A stretch of 64,000 nucleotides of DNA from Saprospiraceae bacterium (GCA_020630435.1 JAHDBJ010000001.1:248001-312000); one strand, 5' to 3'; shown: positions 54,395 to 63,690, numbered from the stretch's first letter. Made by a program: numbers and translations. The notes: generated by a model not told the origin, from the sequence alone.

Positions 54395-55954
54395 TTAACG
54401 GGGACTTAATTTGATAATGGGACAAATGATTTCCTCTAAAGAAATACCACCATGTTGGAAAGTATTTTTATAATAATTATTATAGTAATTATAATTATTA
54501 GGATACAAAAAATAACGATCTTCCTTAGCAAAAATATAGCTAGAACTAATATTTGGAGAAGGCAATAAAGCTTCTTTAGGATTGCGGATTGCTAGGACAT
54601 CCTTCTTTTCATAATTCAAATTTCTACCAACCTTATATCTTAAATTGGTTGTAGTTTCTTTATCTCCAATAACTTTTGAAGGCTGATTGACCCGTATTGT
54701 TCCATGATCCGTAGTAATGACTAGATTAATGTCTCGCTCTGCTAAGATTTGTAAAGCTTCCCATAATGGAGAGTGTAAAAACCAAGAACGGGTTAAAGAA
54801 CGATAAGCTCTTTCATCACTTGCTAGTTCCTTTAAAACCTCCATCTCTGTCCTAGCATGAGATAACATATCTATAAAGTTGTATACAATAACTGTAAAAT
54901 CATTATTTAAACAATTTAATATATTATCAAGCATTTGTTTGGCATTGCCAACATTTGTAATCTTTAGATAATCATATTTTATAGGATCTCTGAATGTTCT
55001 TTTTAATTGTTCTCCTAAAAGCTGTTTTTCAAATAGATTTTTACCTCCTTTGTCTGTATCATTACGCCACCATTGAGGATATATCTCTTGTATTTCAGAG
55101 GGCATTAATCCCGAAAAAATGGCGTTACGACTATACTGAGTAGAAGTAGGTAATATGCTATAAAATGAATCCTCTTCATCTACTCGATAAAATTCAGTAA
55201 GAATAGGTTCTAAGATTTTCCATTGGTCATACCTCAAATTATCAAGTAAAATCATTATTGTGGGAACATCAGCACTAATTTCTTCAAAAACCTTTTCTCG
55301 AAGTAAATTATGAGACATAACAGGAGCAGCATCTGTCTCATCATACAACCATGTTAAGTAATTATCAGCTACAAATTTTGAAAATTCTATATTGGCTTCA
55401 CTTTTTTGCATACCAAGTATCGAGCCCATTTCTGTAGTGTTTGAGTCATCTAGTTTAAGTTCCCAACCTACTATTTTGGTATAAATATTGACCCATTCTT
55501 GGTAGTTTAGTCGACTATTAATTTGTGCAAATATTTTTTTGAATTCTTGTTGATAATCTAATGTCGTTTTTTCTCTAACTAATCGTTTATTATCAATAAT
55601 CTTTTTTAAAGTCAATAAGATCTGGTTAGGGTTTACAGGCTTGATCAAATAATCGGTAATTTGAGCACCAATAGCCTCTTCCATTACATTTTCTGCTTCA
55701 TTTTTAGTAATCATTACAACAGGAAGTAAAGGGCTAATCTCTTTGATTTTTGAAAGTGTCTCCAAACCTGTCAAACCAGGCATACTTTCGTCCAAAAACA
55801 CAATATCAATGTCATTATATTCTTCACACTCTTCAATTGCATCATGTCCATTACTTACTGTAATAACATCATATCCTTTTTTTTCTAAGAATAGGATTTG
55901 GGGCTTTAATAAGTCAATTTCATCATCTGCCCAAAGTATTTTTACATTATCCAT
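54395..55954 (-). CDS. porX: type IX secretion response regulator PorX
   Basis: 519 residues. CheY-like receiver at residues 1-120 with acidic pocket ADDE (D10/D11), phosphoacceptor D55 in FLDESMPG, T82 region MITKNE and K in LIKPVNP. A linker helical domain is followed by the PglZ/alkaline-phosphatase-like domain (about 215-519) with IMILLDNLRYDQW, SILPTSTQYSRNAIFSG and VITTDHGTIRV as metal-site motifs. PorX with PorY and a sigma factor controls T9SS genes in Porphyromonas. Its presence indicates a type IX secretion system elsewhere; porY is not adjacent. Confidence 0.95.
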   Translation of the reverse strand: MDNVKILWADDEIDLLKPQILFLEKKGYDVITVSNGHDAIEECEEYNDIDIVFLDESMPGLTGLETLSKIKEISPLLPVVMITKNEAENVMEEAIGAQITDYLIKPVNPNQILLTLKKIIDNKRLVREKTTLDYQQEFKKIFAQINSRLNYQEWVNIYTKIVGWELKLDDSNTTEMGSILGMQKSEANIEFSKFVADNYLTWLYDETDAAPVMSHNLLREKVFEEISADVPTIMILLDNLRYDQWKILEPILTEFYRVDEEDSFYSILPTSTQYSRNAIFSGLMPSEIQEIYPQWWRNDTDKGGKNLFEKQLLGEQLKRTFRDPIKYDYLKITNVGNAKQMLDNILNCLNNDFTVIVYNFIDMLSHARTEMEVLKELASDERAYRSLTRSWFLHSPLWEALQILAERDINLVITTDHGTIRVNQPSKVIGDKETTTNLRYKVGRNLNYEKKDVLAIRNPKEALLPSPNISSSYIFAKEDRYFLYPNNYNYYNNYYKNTFQHGGISLEEIICPIIKLSPR

Positions 55955-56440
55955 TTACGTATTTTACTTTTTTGATTATTAAAGTTGTTATTAAAAATGA
56001 TTACATAAATTCTATATAAATATTCTATTAAGATCTATCAGGCACAATATTACAGTTTATAACTAGAAGTTAATTAAAAACTAAAGTATATATTTTTAAA
56101 TTTTTTCATTTTTTTTAAAAAAAATAAAAAAGTTGCTTTTTTACTTTATTGTTAAAATATTTTATTTATATTTAATTGATAATTAAAAGTATATGTTTTG
56201 TTTTTTGATGTACTTTTTTCTGGGGGGATTTCTATTTAGCACAAAAAAAATTGAATGGGTTTAAATAAAACATAAAAATATCTACTTTTTTAATGTTCTC
56301 ACGAGATTTGACGCAACCCTAAATGTTAAAATCCTGTCTTCGTAGTATATAATAATTACAAAAAAAGATTTGTGATAAGTTAAAGTACAACTTTAAAAAC
56401 TTTGGAACGAAAATAAAGAATAACTTATTTTGCATCCTAA
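55955..56440. other. intergenic region, 486 bp
   Basis: Divergent upstream region of porX and the HD protein, extremely A+T-rich with long A and T homopolymers (56085-56170). No coding frame, no exact TAnnTTTG box in either direction and no strong hairpin were found. Confidence 0.5.
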
Positions 56441-57658
56441 ATGATAAATAAGAAGAAAATTTTCAATGATCCAGTTTATGGTTTTATCAGTATTCCATAT
56501 GATATTGTATATGACCTAATTGAGCATCCATATTTTCAAAGACTACGTAGAATTAAACAATTAGGTTTTACTGATTATGTTTACCCTTGCGCAAATCATA
56601 CTCGGTTTAGCCACGTTATTGGAGCTGTACACTTGATAAGTTTAACAATAAAAGTATTACGTTCAAAAGGAATACGTATTACAGAAGAAGAAGCCGAAGG
56701 AGTTACAATAGCGATTTTGCTTCATGATATTGGGCATGGGCCATTTTCTCATGCTTTAGAACATACAATAGTTAATGTTCACCACGAAGAATTATCCCTT
56801 TTGTATATGGAGTATTTCAATGAAGTATTTGACGGACGCCTTTCGTTGGCTATGCAGATATTTAAAAATACTTATAAAAAACCTTTTCTTCACCAGTTGG
56901 TATCAGGGCAATTAGACTTGGACAGAATGGACTATTTAAACCGAGACAGCTTTTTTACAGGAGTATATGAGGGCGTTATTGGTTATGATCGCATTATTAA
57001 AATGTTATCAGTCAAAAATGAAGAATTGGTTGTAGAAGAAAAAGGTATTTATTCTATTGAAAAATTCCTAATTGCAAGGAGATTAATGTATTGGCAGGTC
57101 TACTTGCATAAAACGGTTCTTTCGGCAGAGCAAATGTTGGTAAGATGCCTTAAACGAGCGAAATTGTTGGCATCACAAGGAATTGATTTTGATGTATCAG
57201 AAGCATTGAGGTATTTTTTATATAATAAATTGCCTTATAAAAATAGTTCTACTCAAAAAAATCAGCTCCTTGCCAAATTTGCTGAATTAGATGATTATGA
57301 TGTGGTGTCTGCGATAAAAATATTTCAATATTCAGATGATAAAACTTTGTCATATTTGGCAGAATCCCTATTGTATAGGAAATTATTTAAATGTGAGTTA
57401 AAAAATAGACCTTTTGAGCGTGACTATATAGATAACTTGCGTCAAAAATTGGAGGCTGTTTTTGCTGAAAAAATTTCAGAGGAATTTTTGGTTTTTGAAG
57501 GGAATGAAAGTAATACAGCTTATATAAAGAATAAAGACGAAATTAAGATACTATATAAGGATGGTTCAGTATTACCAATATCTGAAATATCTGAAATGGG
57601 ATTACAATCGAAAAGAATTTTGAAATATTATTTATGTTATCCCAAAACAATAGTGTAA
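56441..57658 (+). CDS. HD superfamily phosphohydrolase (dGTPase/SAMHD1-like)
   Basis: 405 residues. The HD metal site is complete: HTRFSHVIGAVHL (H), AILLHDIGHGPFSHALEHTI (HD, then H) and QLDLDRMDYLNRDSFFTGV (D). The start FNDPVYGFISIPYDIVYDLIEHPYFQRLRRIKQLG is typical of the YwfO/SAMHD1-like group, which hydrolyse nucleoside triphosphates or related phosphomonoesters. Exact substrate unknown. Cytoplasmic; monocistronic by context. Confidence 0.93.
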   Translation: MINKKKIFNDPVYGFISIPYDIVYDLIEHPYFQRLRRIKQLGFTDYVYPCANHTRFSHVIGAVHLISLTIKVLRSKGIRITEEEAEGVTIAILLHDIGHGPFSHALEHTIVNVHHEELSLLYMEYFNEVFDGRLSLAMQIFKNTYKKPFLHQLVSGQLDLDRMDYLNRDSFFTGVYEGVIGYDRIIKMLSVKNEELVVEEKGIYSIEKFLIARRLMYWQVYLHKTVLSAEQMLVRCLKRAKLLASQGIDFDVSEALRYFLYNKLPYKNSSTQKNQLLAKFAELDDYDVVSAIKIFQYSDDKTLSYLAESLLYRKLFKCELKNRPFERDYIDNLRQKLEAVFAEKISEEFLVFEGNESNTAYIKNKDEIKILYKDGSVLPISEISEMGLQSKRILKYYLCYPKTIV

Positions 57659-57857
57659 ATTTGCGTTTTCAAAATGGTAGGAAGCTACCAGCAATGTCTT
57701 ATCAAATGGATATTGTACTTTGACATACTATATTTATATATAGTAGCTTTATCACAGTTAGGATTAATCTTATATCTATTATTATTTTATAATAGTAGAT
57801 TGAAAATTATATAGATTTATAAACCTTATTTCTTAATCTAAACCATTTATTTCAATT

Positions 57858-60800
57858 ATGAAAAGATTGAACCTAATTCTTGGTGTTGCTTTCATGCTAT
57901 TCTCAATCATAGCAGTAGCACAACCTGGGTTTGATGCTCCAATCGAGCGTGAGCCAGGAAAGTGTTATGCAAAATGTATGATTGCAGATGAGTATGAGAC
58001 TATCACTGAGACAGTCGAAACTAAAGCTGCTAGTGTTCGCACAGAGGTTGTACCTGCACAATATGGAACTGAGCAAGAACAAGTAGTAACTCAAGAGGCT
58101 TCTACTCGTGTTATTGCTGTACCAGCAGAGTATGAGACTGTAACTGAGCAGTATGAAAAAACGCCTGCGTCTTCTCGTTTAACTGCTGTACCAGCACAAT
58201 ATGAGACAGCAACAGAGCAAGTTATGACTAAACCAGAATCTTCTCGTTTAACTACAGTACCTGCTCAATACGAGACAGCAACGGAACAAGTTATGATTCA
58301 ACCAGAATCTTCTCGTTTAATAGCTGTACCAGCAGAGTATGAGACTGTAACTGAGCAAGTATTAGTTCAGCCAGAATCTTCTCGTTTGATTACTGTGCCA
58401 GCTCAATATGAGACGGCAACTGAGCAAGTGATGACTAAGCCAGCATCTTCTCGTTTAGTAGCTGTACCAGCACAATTCGAAAGTGCAACTGAGCAAGTTA
58501 TGGTTAAGCCAGAGTCAACTCGTTTGACTACAGTGCCAGCTCAATATGAGACGGCAACTGAGCAAGTTATGGTTAAGCCAGAATCAACTCGTTTGATTGC
58601 AGTACCAGCTCAATATGAGACGGCAACTGAACAAGTTATGGTTAAGCCAGAGTCAACTCGTTTGATTACAGTACCAGCTCAATATGAAGCAGCAACTGAG
58701 CAAGTGATGACTGCACCTGCGTCTTCTCGTTTGATTGCAGTACCTGCACAATATGAGACGGCAACTGAGCAAGTGATGACTAAAGCTGAATACACTCGTT
58801 TGACTACAGTGCCAGCTCAATATGAGACGGCAACTGAGCAAGTGATGACTAAGCCAGCATCTTCTCGTTTGATTGCAGTACCTGCACAATATGAGACAGC
58901 AACTGAGCAAGTTATGACTAAAGCAGAGTCTACTGTTTTAACTACAGTACCTGCACAATATGAAACGACAACTGAGCAAGTGATGACTAAGCCAGCATCT
59001 TCTCGTTTGATTGCAGTACCTGCACAATATGAGACAGCAACTGAGCAAGTTATGACTAGACCAGAATCTTCTCGTTTGATTACTGTACCTGCTGAGTATG
59101 AAACTACTACTGAGCAAGTTATGGTTGAAGAGGAGTCTAAGCGTGTTGTTGCAGTACCAGCTCAATATGAGACGGTATCTGAGCAATATGAAATCAAGCC
59201 TGCGTCTTCTAGAATTGTTGCTAAACAGCCACAATTCAAAACTGAAACTGAGCGTATCGAGACTCAACCTGCTACAACTAAATGGGTTAAGCGTAAAGCA
59301 GACAGAAATTGTCTTTCTGCCGATCCAAATGACTGTTTAGTTTGGTGTTTAGTTGAAGTACCAGCTCAATATAGAACAGTGACTAGAAGAGTAAATATGG
59401 GTTGTGACGGTTCTGGTGTTGCAGATTCAGGATGTTCTGAAACTGTAGCTATTCCAGCTGAATATGGTACTCGTACTAGAAGAGTGGTAAAAACTCCTGC
59501 AACGACTCGTGAAGAAGTTATTCCTGCAAAATTTGCTACAATAACTCGTAGAGTAATTAAAACTCCTGCAACGACTCGTGAAGAGGTTATTCCTGCTCAA
59601 TATAAAACGGTAACAGTACAAAGAATGACTGCACCTGCATCTACTCGTGAGGAAGCGATTCCTGCACAGTACAAAACGGTAACAGTTAAAAGAATGACTG
59701 CTCCTGCGACTACGCAAGAAAGAGTTGTTCCTGCTGAATACACAACAGTGCAAGTGAAAAGATTAGTTGCACCTGCATCTACTCGTGAGGAAGCGATTCC
59801 TGCACAGTATAAGACAGTAACAGTACAAAGAATGACTGCTCCTGCGTCTACTCGTGAGGAGGTTGTTCCTGCACAATATTCTACTGTACAAGTACAAAGA
59901 TTAGTTGCACCTGCATCTACTCGTGAGGAAGCGATTCCTGCACAGTATACTACAGTAACAGTACAAAGAATGACTGCTCCAGCGACTACTCGTGAGGAAG
60001 TTATTCCTGCTGTGTACAAAACTGTACAAGTACAAAGATTAGTTGCACCTGCATCTACTCGTGAGGAAGTTATTCCTGCACAGTACAAAACAGTAACAGT
60101 TAAGAGAATGAGCGCACCTGCGTCTACTCGTGAGGAAGTTGTTCCTGCTGTATACAAAACTGTAACAGTACAAAGGTTGACTGCACCTGCATCTACTCGT
60201 CAGGAAGAAATTCCTGCACAGTATACTACTGTACAAGTACAAAGAATGACTGCACCTGCATCTACTCGTGAGGAAATTATTCCTGCACAGTACAAAACGG
60301 TAACAGTTAGAAGAGTAAAAGTTCCTGCAACGACTCGTCAGGAAGTTGTTCCTGCACAGTATGCAACGGTACAAGTACAAAGGATGACTGCTCCAGCGAC
60401 TACTCGTGAAGAAGTTATTCCTGCACAGTATACTACTGTACAAGTACAAAGGATGACTGCTCCAGCAAGTACATCAGAGACTGCTGTTCCTGCAGAATAT
60501 GCAACTCGTACTATCAGAAGAGTGAAAACTCCTGCATCTTTCCGTACAGAAGAAATCCCTGCTCAATACAAAACTCAAACGAGAAGAATATTGACTGCTC
60601 CAGCTACTACACGTACTATCGACGTACCTGCGGAGTACCAAACAATTACTAAGCGTCGTTTAGTAAGACAAGGAGGATTTTCTGAGTGGAGAGAAGTACT
60701 TTGTGGATCACAAGTAACTAGCTACACAATTCGTCAAGTTCAAGATGCTCTTAGAAGTCGTGGATACGACCCAGGACCATCTGATGACCAAATGGGTGCT

Positions 60801-60899
60801 AGAACTAAAGCTGCTCTTGTTAAATTCCAAAAAGACAATGGTTTACCAATCGGTCAATTGGATTTTGAGACATTAAGAGCGTTAGGTGTTAAGTATTAA
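57858..60899 (+). CDS. giant 23-residue-repeat protein with C-terminal peptidoglycan-binding domain
   Basis: 1013 residues. Signal peptide (1-22), a short EPGKCYAKC segment, then 37 repeats of a 23-residue unit beginning [VI]-P-A-[QE]-Y and a 38th partial one. Repeats 1-19 are acidic-type (VPAQYETATEQVMTKPESS), 21-37 basic-type (IPAQYKTVTVQRMTAPAST). Between them are extended units 19-20 holding five cysteines (C485, C493, C497, C516, C526). Others are C36, C40 and C949, and no canonical 23-residue unit has one. The last ~60 residues (YTIRQVQDALRSRGYDPG ... ALVKFQKDNGLPIG) are a PG_binding_1 domain, so the protein is probably tethered to the wall. I recall shorter Flavobacterial relatives with the same Cys core and an OmpA domain; not verified. 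Confidence 0.93.
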   Translation: MKRLNLILGVAFMLFSIIAVAQPGFDAPIEREPGKCYAKCMIADEYETITETVETKAASVRTEVVPAQYGTEQEQVVTQEASTRVIAVPAEYETVTEQYEKTPASSRLTAVPAQYETATEQVMTKPESSRLTTVPAQYETATEQVMIQPESSRLIAVPAEYETVTEQVLVQPESSRLITVPAQYETATEQVMTKPASSRLVAVPAQFESATEQVMVKPESTRLTTVPAQYETATEQVMVKPESTRLIAVPAQYETATEQVMVKPESTRLITVPAQYEAATEQVMTAPASSRLIAVPAQYETATEQVMTKAEYTRLTTVPAQYETATEQVMTKPASSRLIAVPAQYETATEQVMTKAESTVLTTVPAQYETTTEQVMTKPASSRLIAVPAQYETATEQVMTRPESSRLITVPAEYETTTEQVMVEEESKRVVAVPAQYETVSEQYEIKPASSRIVAKQPQFKTETERIETQPATTKWVKRKADRNCLSADPNDCLVWCLVEVPAQYRTVTRRVNMGCDGSGVADSGCSETVAIPAEYGTRTRRVVKTPATTREEVIPAKFATITRRVIKTPATTREEVIPAQYKTVTVQRMTAPASTREEAIPAQYKTVTVKRMTAPATTQERVVPAEYTTVQVKRLVAPASTREEAIPAQYKTVTVQRMTAPASTREEVVPAQYSTVQVQRLVAPASTREEAIPAQYTTVTVQRMTAPATTREEVIPAVYKTVQVQRLVAPASTREEVIPAQYKTVTVKRMSAPASTREEVVPAVYKTVTVQRLTAPASTRQEEIPAQYTTVQVQRMTAPASTREEIIPAQYKTVTVRRVKVPATTRQEVVPAQYATVQVQRMTAPATTREEVIPAQYTTVQVQRMTAPASTSETAVPAEYATRTIRRVKTPASFRTEEIPAQYKTQTRRILTAPATTRTIDVPAEYQTITKRRLVRQGGFSEWREVLCGSQVTSYTIRQVQDALRSRGYDPGPSDDQMGARTKAALVKFQKDNGLPIGQLDFETLRALGVKY
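57981..59291 (+). repeat. 69-bp coding repeat array A (acidic type)
   Basis: Nineteen consecutive 23-codon units (residues 42-478). Consensus VPAQYETATEQVMTKPxSSRLxx, with the last two positions alternating between TT (or IT) and IA in neighbouring units 7-16, which means a two-unit, 138-bp higher-order period. The 69-bp register is never broken by an insertion or deletion. Confidence 0.95.
59358..60623 (+). repeat. 69-bp coding repeat array B (basic type)
   Basis: Eighteen units (residues 501-922), the first lengthened to 31 residues by a Cys/Gly-rich insert and the rest exactly 23. Consensus IPAQYKTVTVQRMTAPASTREEV. Units 25-32 largely alternate TVTVQRM with TVQVQRL, again a two-unit period. 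The opposite strand is also open over much of this array, a side effect of the codon bias. Confidence 0.95.
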
Positions 60900-61261
60900 T
60901 AATTATTAATATTTGATACTTATATAGTTTCGATAAAGAAAAAATTCCCACGGTAATTAATTTTATCGTGGGTTTTTTTTTACCTTTTTCTAAAGGAAGA
61001 TAACCGTTTGGATTACAAATGTATCCAATAAATAATTTACATACTTATTGTTGTATAACTTACAAGTTTAAAGCATTGGTAAATAGCTTTTAATAAATAT
61101 AAGTTGGTATTATATTTGTTGGACTCCTTATCAAAAACATAGAATAAATTATAGCCCAAGAAGTACAAATATTATTTTTTTATTCTTTGAGTCCTAAAAT
61201 TAAGTTATATTTGAAAACTACAAAGAATACATATTCAATATGCAATAAAAAGAATGTCTTT
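60900..61261. other. intergenic region with terminator and a promoter box
   Basis: 362 bp between the repeat protein and the thioredoxin-SPOR gene. Contains the terminator at 60947-60981 and an exact TATATTTG box at 61111-61118 (plus strand) about 145 bp before the preferred ATG. The in-frame codons 61187-61261 before that ATG do not look coding. Confidence 0.5.
60947..60981 (+). terminator. intrinsic terminator after the repeat protein
   Basis: A 10-bp stem with one G-U pair (60947-60956 / 60963-60972), a 6-nt loop and a run of nine T, 48 bp after the stop. Confidence 0.9.
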
Positions 61262-62137
61262 ATGAAATTTTTCTGGTCTTTTATAATGTTTGTTCTTTCA
61301 CTCCCATTGTTCTCAACATCAAATACTTCTAAAGTAGATTTTTTTAGAGGACCATTGAATGTAGCTCAAGAAAAAGCAGCAGCAGAAGGAAAACTTTATT
61401 TTGTAGAGTTTATGGCAAGTTGGTGTCAGCCTTGTAGGTGGATGGATGAAACAACATTCAGAGATCCCCGACTAATTGAATACATTAAAGGAAGTTATAT
61501 TCCAGTAAAAGTTGATATAGACGATTTTGATGGTTTTGCCTATAAGCAAAAATATAATATTAGATTATTACCATCAATTTTAGTTTTTAACTCTAAAGGA
61601 GAACTTTTAGCAAAATATGAAGAATCTTTTGCTCCTTCTAAATTATTAGGTTTATTAAAAGGACATGACTTACCAATGAATAGAGTACGACTAGCTCCTA
61701 AACCTAAACCTAAGACTTCGACGTCAACACCATCAACAACGAAACCTACAACATCTTATAAACCACCAGTATTAACACCATCTACAAGTACGACTACACC
61801 TCAAAGTTCTGCGGATGCTTCAGATGATATTGTTAAAATAAATGCTGAGGGAGAAGGCTTATATCGTTTTAAAGTATGGAAACAAGAATCTCGTGGGTAT
61901 AGTTTACAAATTGGTGCTTTTGGTCAATTAGCTAATGTACTTAGAGAGGTAGCAAAATTGCAAAGACGTTATGATGAACCCATTATTGTGCATGTTGCTA
62001 AAATTAATAATTCTCGAACAGTTTTTAAAATATTGGTTGGAGAATTCATGACGCAGCAAGAGGCTTTTCAATTCCAAAAAGAAACCGCTAGAAAAGGCTT
62101 ATCGGGAATTATTAAAGATCTTTCTTTAATGAAATAA
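61262..62137 (+). CDS. secreted thioredoxin-fold protein with C-terminal SPOR domain
   Basis: 291 residues from ATG 61262, where a signal peptide begins (MKFFWSFIMFVLSLPLFSTS); a TTG at 61187 would add 25 residues before it. Thioredoxin-like domain at about residues 30-140 with active site FMASWCQPCRWMDETTF (C55, C58) and the cis-Pro loop in RLLPSILVF. A Thr/Ser/Pro/Lys linker (about 155-195) leads to a SPOR domain (about 210-291: GYSLQIGAFGQLANVLREV ... FKILVGEFMTQQEAFQFQKE). SPOR binds denuded glycan strands at division sites, so this is a periplasmic thiol-disulfide protein probably held on peptidoglycan. Confidence 0.9.
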   Translation: MKFFWSFIMFVLSLPLFSTSNTSKVDFFRGPLNVAQEKAAAEGKLYFVEFMASWCQPCRWMDETTFRDPRLIEYIKGSYIPVKVDIDDFDGFAYKQKYNIRLLPSILVFNSKGELLAKYEESFAPSKLLGLLKGHDLPMNRVRLAPKPKPKTSTSTPSTTKPTTSYKPPVLTPSTSTTTPQSSADASDDIVKINAEGEGLYRFKVWKQESRGYSLQIGAFGQLANVLREVAKLQRRYDEPIIVHVAKINNSRTVFKILVGEFMTQQEAFQFQKETARKGLSGIIKDLSLMK

Positions 62138-62286
62138 AAGGACTAGATTTTTTTATAAACTATACGATATATCAGATAAGTAGGTGAGCATTTTATTTGA
62201 AATAATTACCTGGAAAAAACTACTGATTATCAAAGATTTAACAAAAGTTATTATATCATTTTTCAGGTTCATTTACTTAAATAAGA

Positions 62287-63531
62287 TTGGATACCATATT
62301 AATAATTAATATAAAAAAACTTTTACAAGTTTACAATGTTCCGCCTTTAGCTATAAAAGGTAGACATATGAAGCATCTTCCTACAATGAAAGATGCTTTT
62401 CTATTAATAGAAAAGAATAGAATAGCGGATTTTGGGAATATGGTAGATTGCCCTCAAAGAGCGGATCTTATTATTGATGCTTCGGATAAGTTTGTATTAC
62501 CAGCTTGGTGCGATTCTCATTCGCATCTTGTTTTTGCAGGAACTAGAGAACAAGAGTTTGTTGATAGAATTAATGGATTGTCTTATCAAGAGATAGCTAA
62601 AAAAGGTGGAGGCATCTTGAATTCGGCTAGAAAATTGCAAGGTATTGATTTTGAGGAACTGCTAGAAATGGCTTATCAGCGTTTAGAAGAAGTTCAAAAT
62701 TTTGGAACAGGAGCAATAGAAATTAAAAGTGGTTATGGCTTAACACTTGAAAGTGAAATAAAAATATTAAAAGTCATACAGCGTTTAAAAGAGATAAGTC
62801 CTCTACAAATAAAATCGACCTTTTTAGGAGCACATGCTTTACCTTTAGAATATAAAAATGATAGACAGGGGTATATAAAGTTAATTATTGATCAAATGTT
62901 ACCAGAGATTGCAGCAGGGGGATTAGCAGATTATATTGATGTGTTTTGTGAAAAAGTAGCTTTTTCTATTAAAGAGACAGAACAAATTATCGATGCAGGA
63001 TTGAAATATGGATTAAAACCAAAAATTCATACAAACCAATTTAATAGTATGGGAGGAATTGAATTGAGTGTAGAAAAAAAAGCTATTTCTGTAGATCATT
63101 TGGAAGTAATGACAGACGAGGAAATTTTTTGTCTTAAAGGCTCCGATACTATCGCTACATTATTACCTACAGCCCCCTTTTTTTTAAATGATCCTTATCC
63201 GAATGCTAGAAAAATGTTGGAAGAAGATCTTGTCGTGGCGTTAGCTACAGATTATAACCCAGGTTCGACGCCATCTGGTAAAATGCCCTTTGTACTTTCT
63301 TTAGCTTGTATAAAGATGAAAATGACTCCTAATGAAGCAATTAATGCTGCTACATTGAATGGAGCATTCGCAATGGAAGTTCAACAAAAAGTAGGTTCTA
63401 TTGAAAAGGATAAGATTGCAAATCTGATAATTACTAAAAAAATTCCGTCTATTGAGTATATCCCCTACGCATTTGGCAGTGATTTTGTATATAAAGTAAT
63501 CTTGGATGGTAAAGTAGTATTTACAGCCTAA
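62287..63531 (+). CDS. hutI: imidazolonepropionase
   Basis: 414 residues, metal-dependent amidohydrolase that opens imidazolone propionate to formiminoglutamate in histidine breakdown. Metal ligands: CDSHSHLVFAGTRE (two His, about residue 78), STFLGAHALP (His), KPKIHTNQFNSMGG (His) and ATDYNPGSTPSGKMPFVLSLAC (Asp). GAIEIKSGYGL is another signature. TTG start at 62287 with no ATG before the conserved part. hutH, hutU and hutG are not in this window. Confidence 0.95.
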   Translation: MDTILIINIKKLLQVYNVPPLAIKGRHMKHLPTMKDAFLLIEKNRIADFGNMVDCPQRADLIIDASDKFVLPAWCDSHSHLVFAGTREQEFVDRINGLSYQEIAKKGGGILNSARKLQGIDFEELLEMAYQRLEEVQNFGTGAIEIKSGYGLTLESEIKILKVIQRLKEISPLQIKSTFLGAHALPLEYKNDRQGYIKLIIDQMLPEIAAGGLADYIDVFCEKVAFSIKETEQIIDAGLKYGLKPKIHTNQFNSMGGIELSVEKKAISVDHLEVMTDEEIFCLKGSDTIATLLPTAPFFLNDPYPNARKMLEEDLVVALATDYNPGSTPSGKMPFVLSLACIKMKMTPNEAINAATLNGAFAMEVQQKVGSIEKDKIANLIITKKIPSIEYIPYAFGSDFVYKVILDGKVVFTA

Positions 63532-63662
63532 ATACAAATAGCAGAACGATTCACTATAATATTAAAAAGTCTTATATTCTTGTTAAAACCTAATGGTAGT
63601 TTAGCTTCAAAAAACTATTTTTGCACATTCATTTTCTCTTTTTGATAAAATGAGGGTAATAA

Positions 63663-63690
63663 AATGAAAAAACCTTTCGTTTTTTTCATT
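63663..63690. terminator. possible terminator hairpin after hutI
   Basis: AATGAAAAAA (63663-63672) pairs with TTTTTTCATT (63681-63690) around 8 nt. The stem is A/T-rich and carries its own T run, so it is a weak candidate for ending hutI transcription. Confidence 0.35.

Noticed and set aside
58653-60449. Several long antisense frames opposite the repeat protein
   Set aside because: They follow from the fixed codon pattern of the 69-bp units; their products are Cys/Ser/Arg-rich repeats with no start signals, and the plus frame has a signal peptide and a known C-terminal domain.
57981-60623. CRISPR-like tandem repeats
   Set aside because: The 69-bp units are directly adjacent, in frame and translated; there are no unique spacers and no cas genes.
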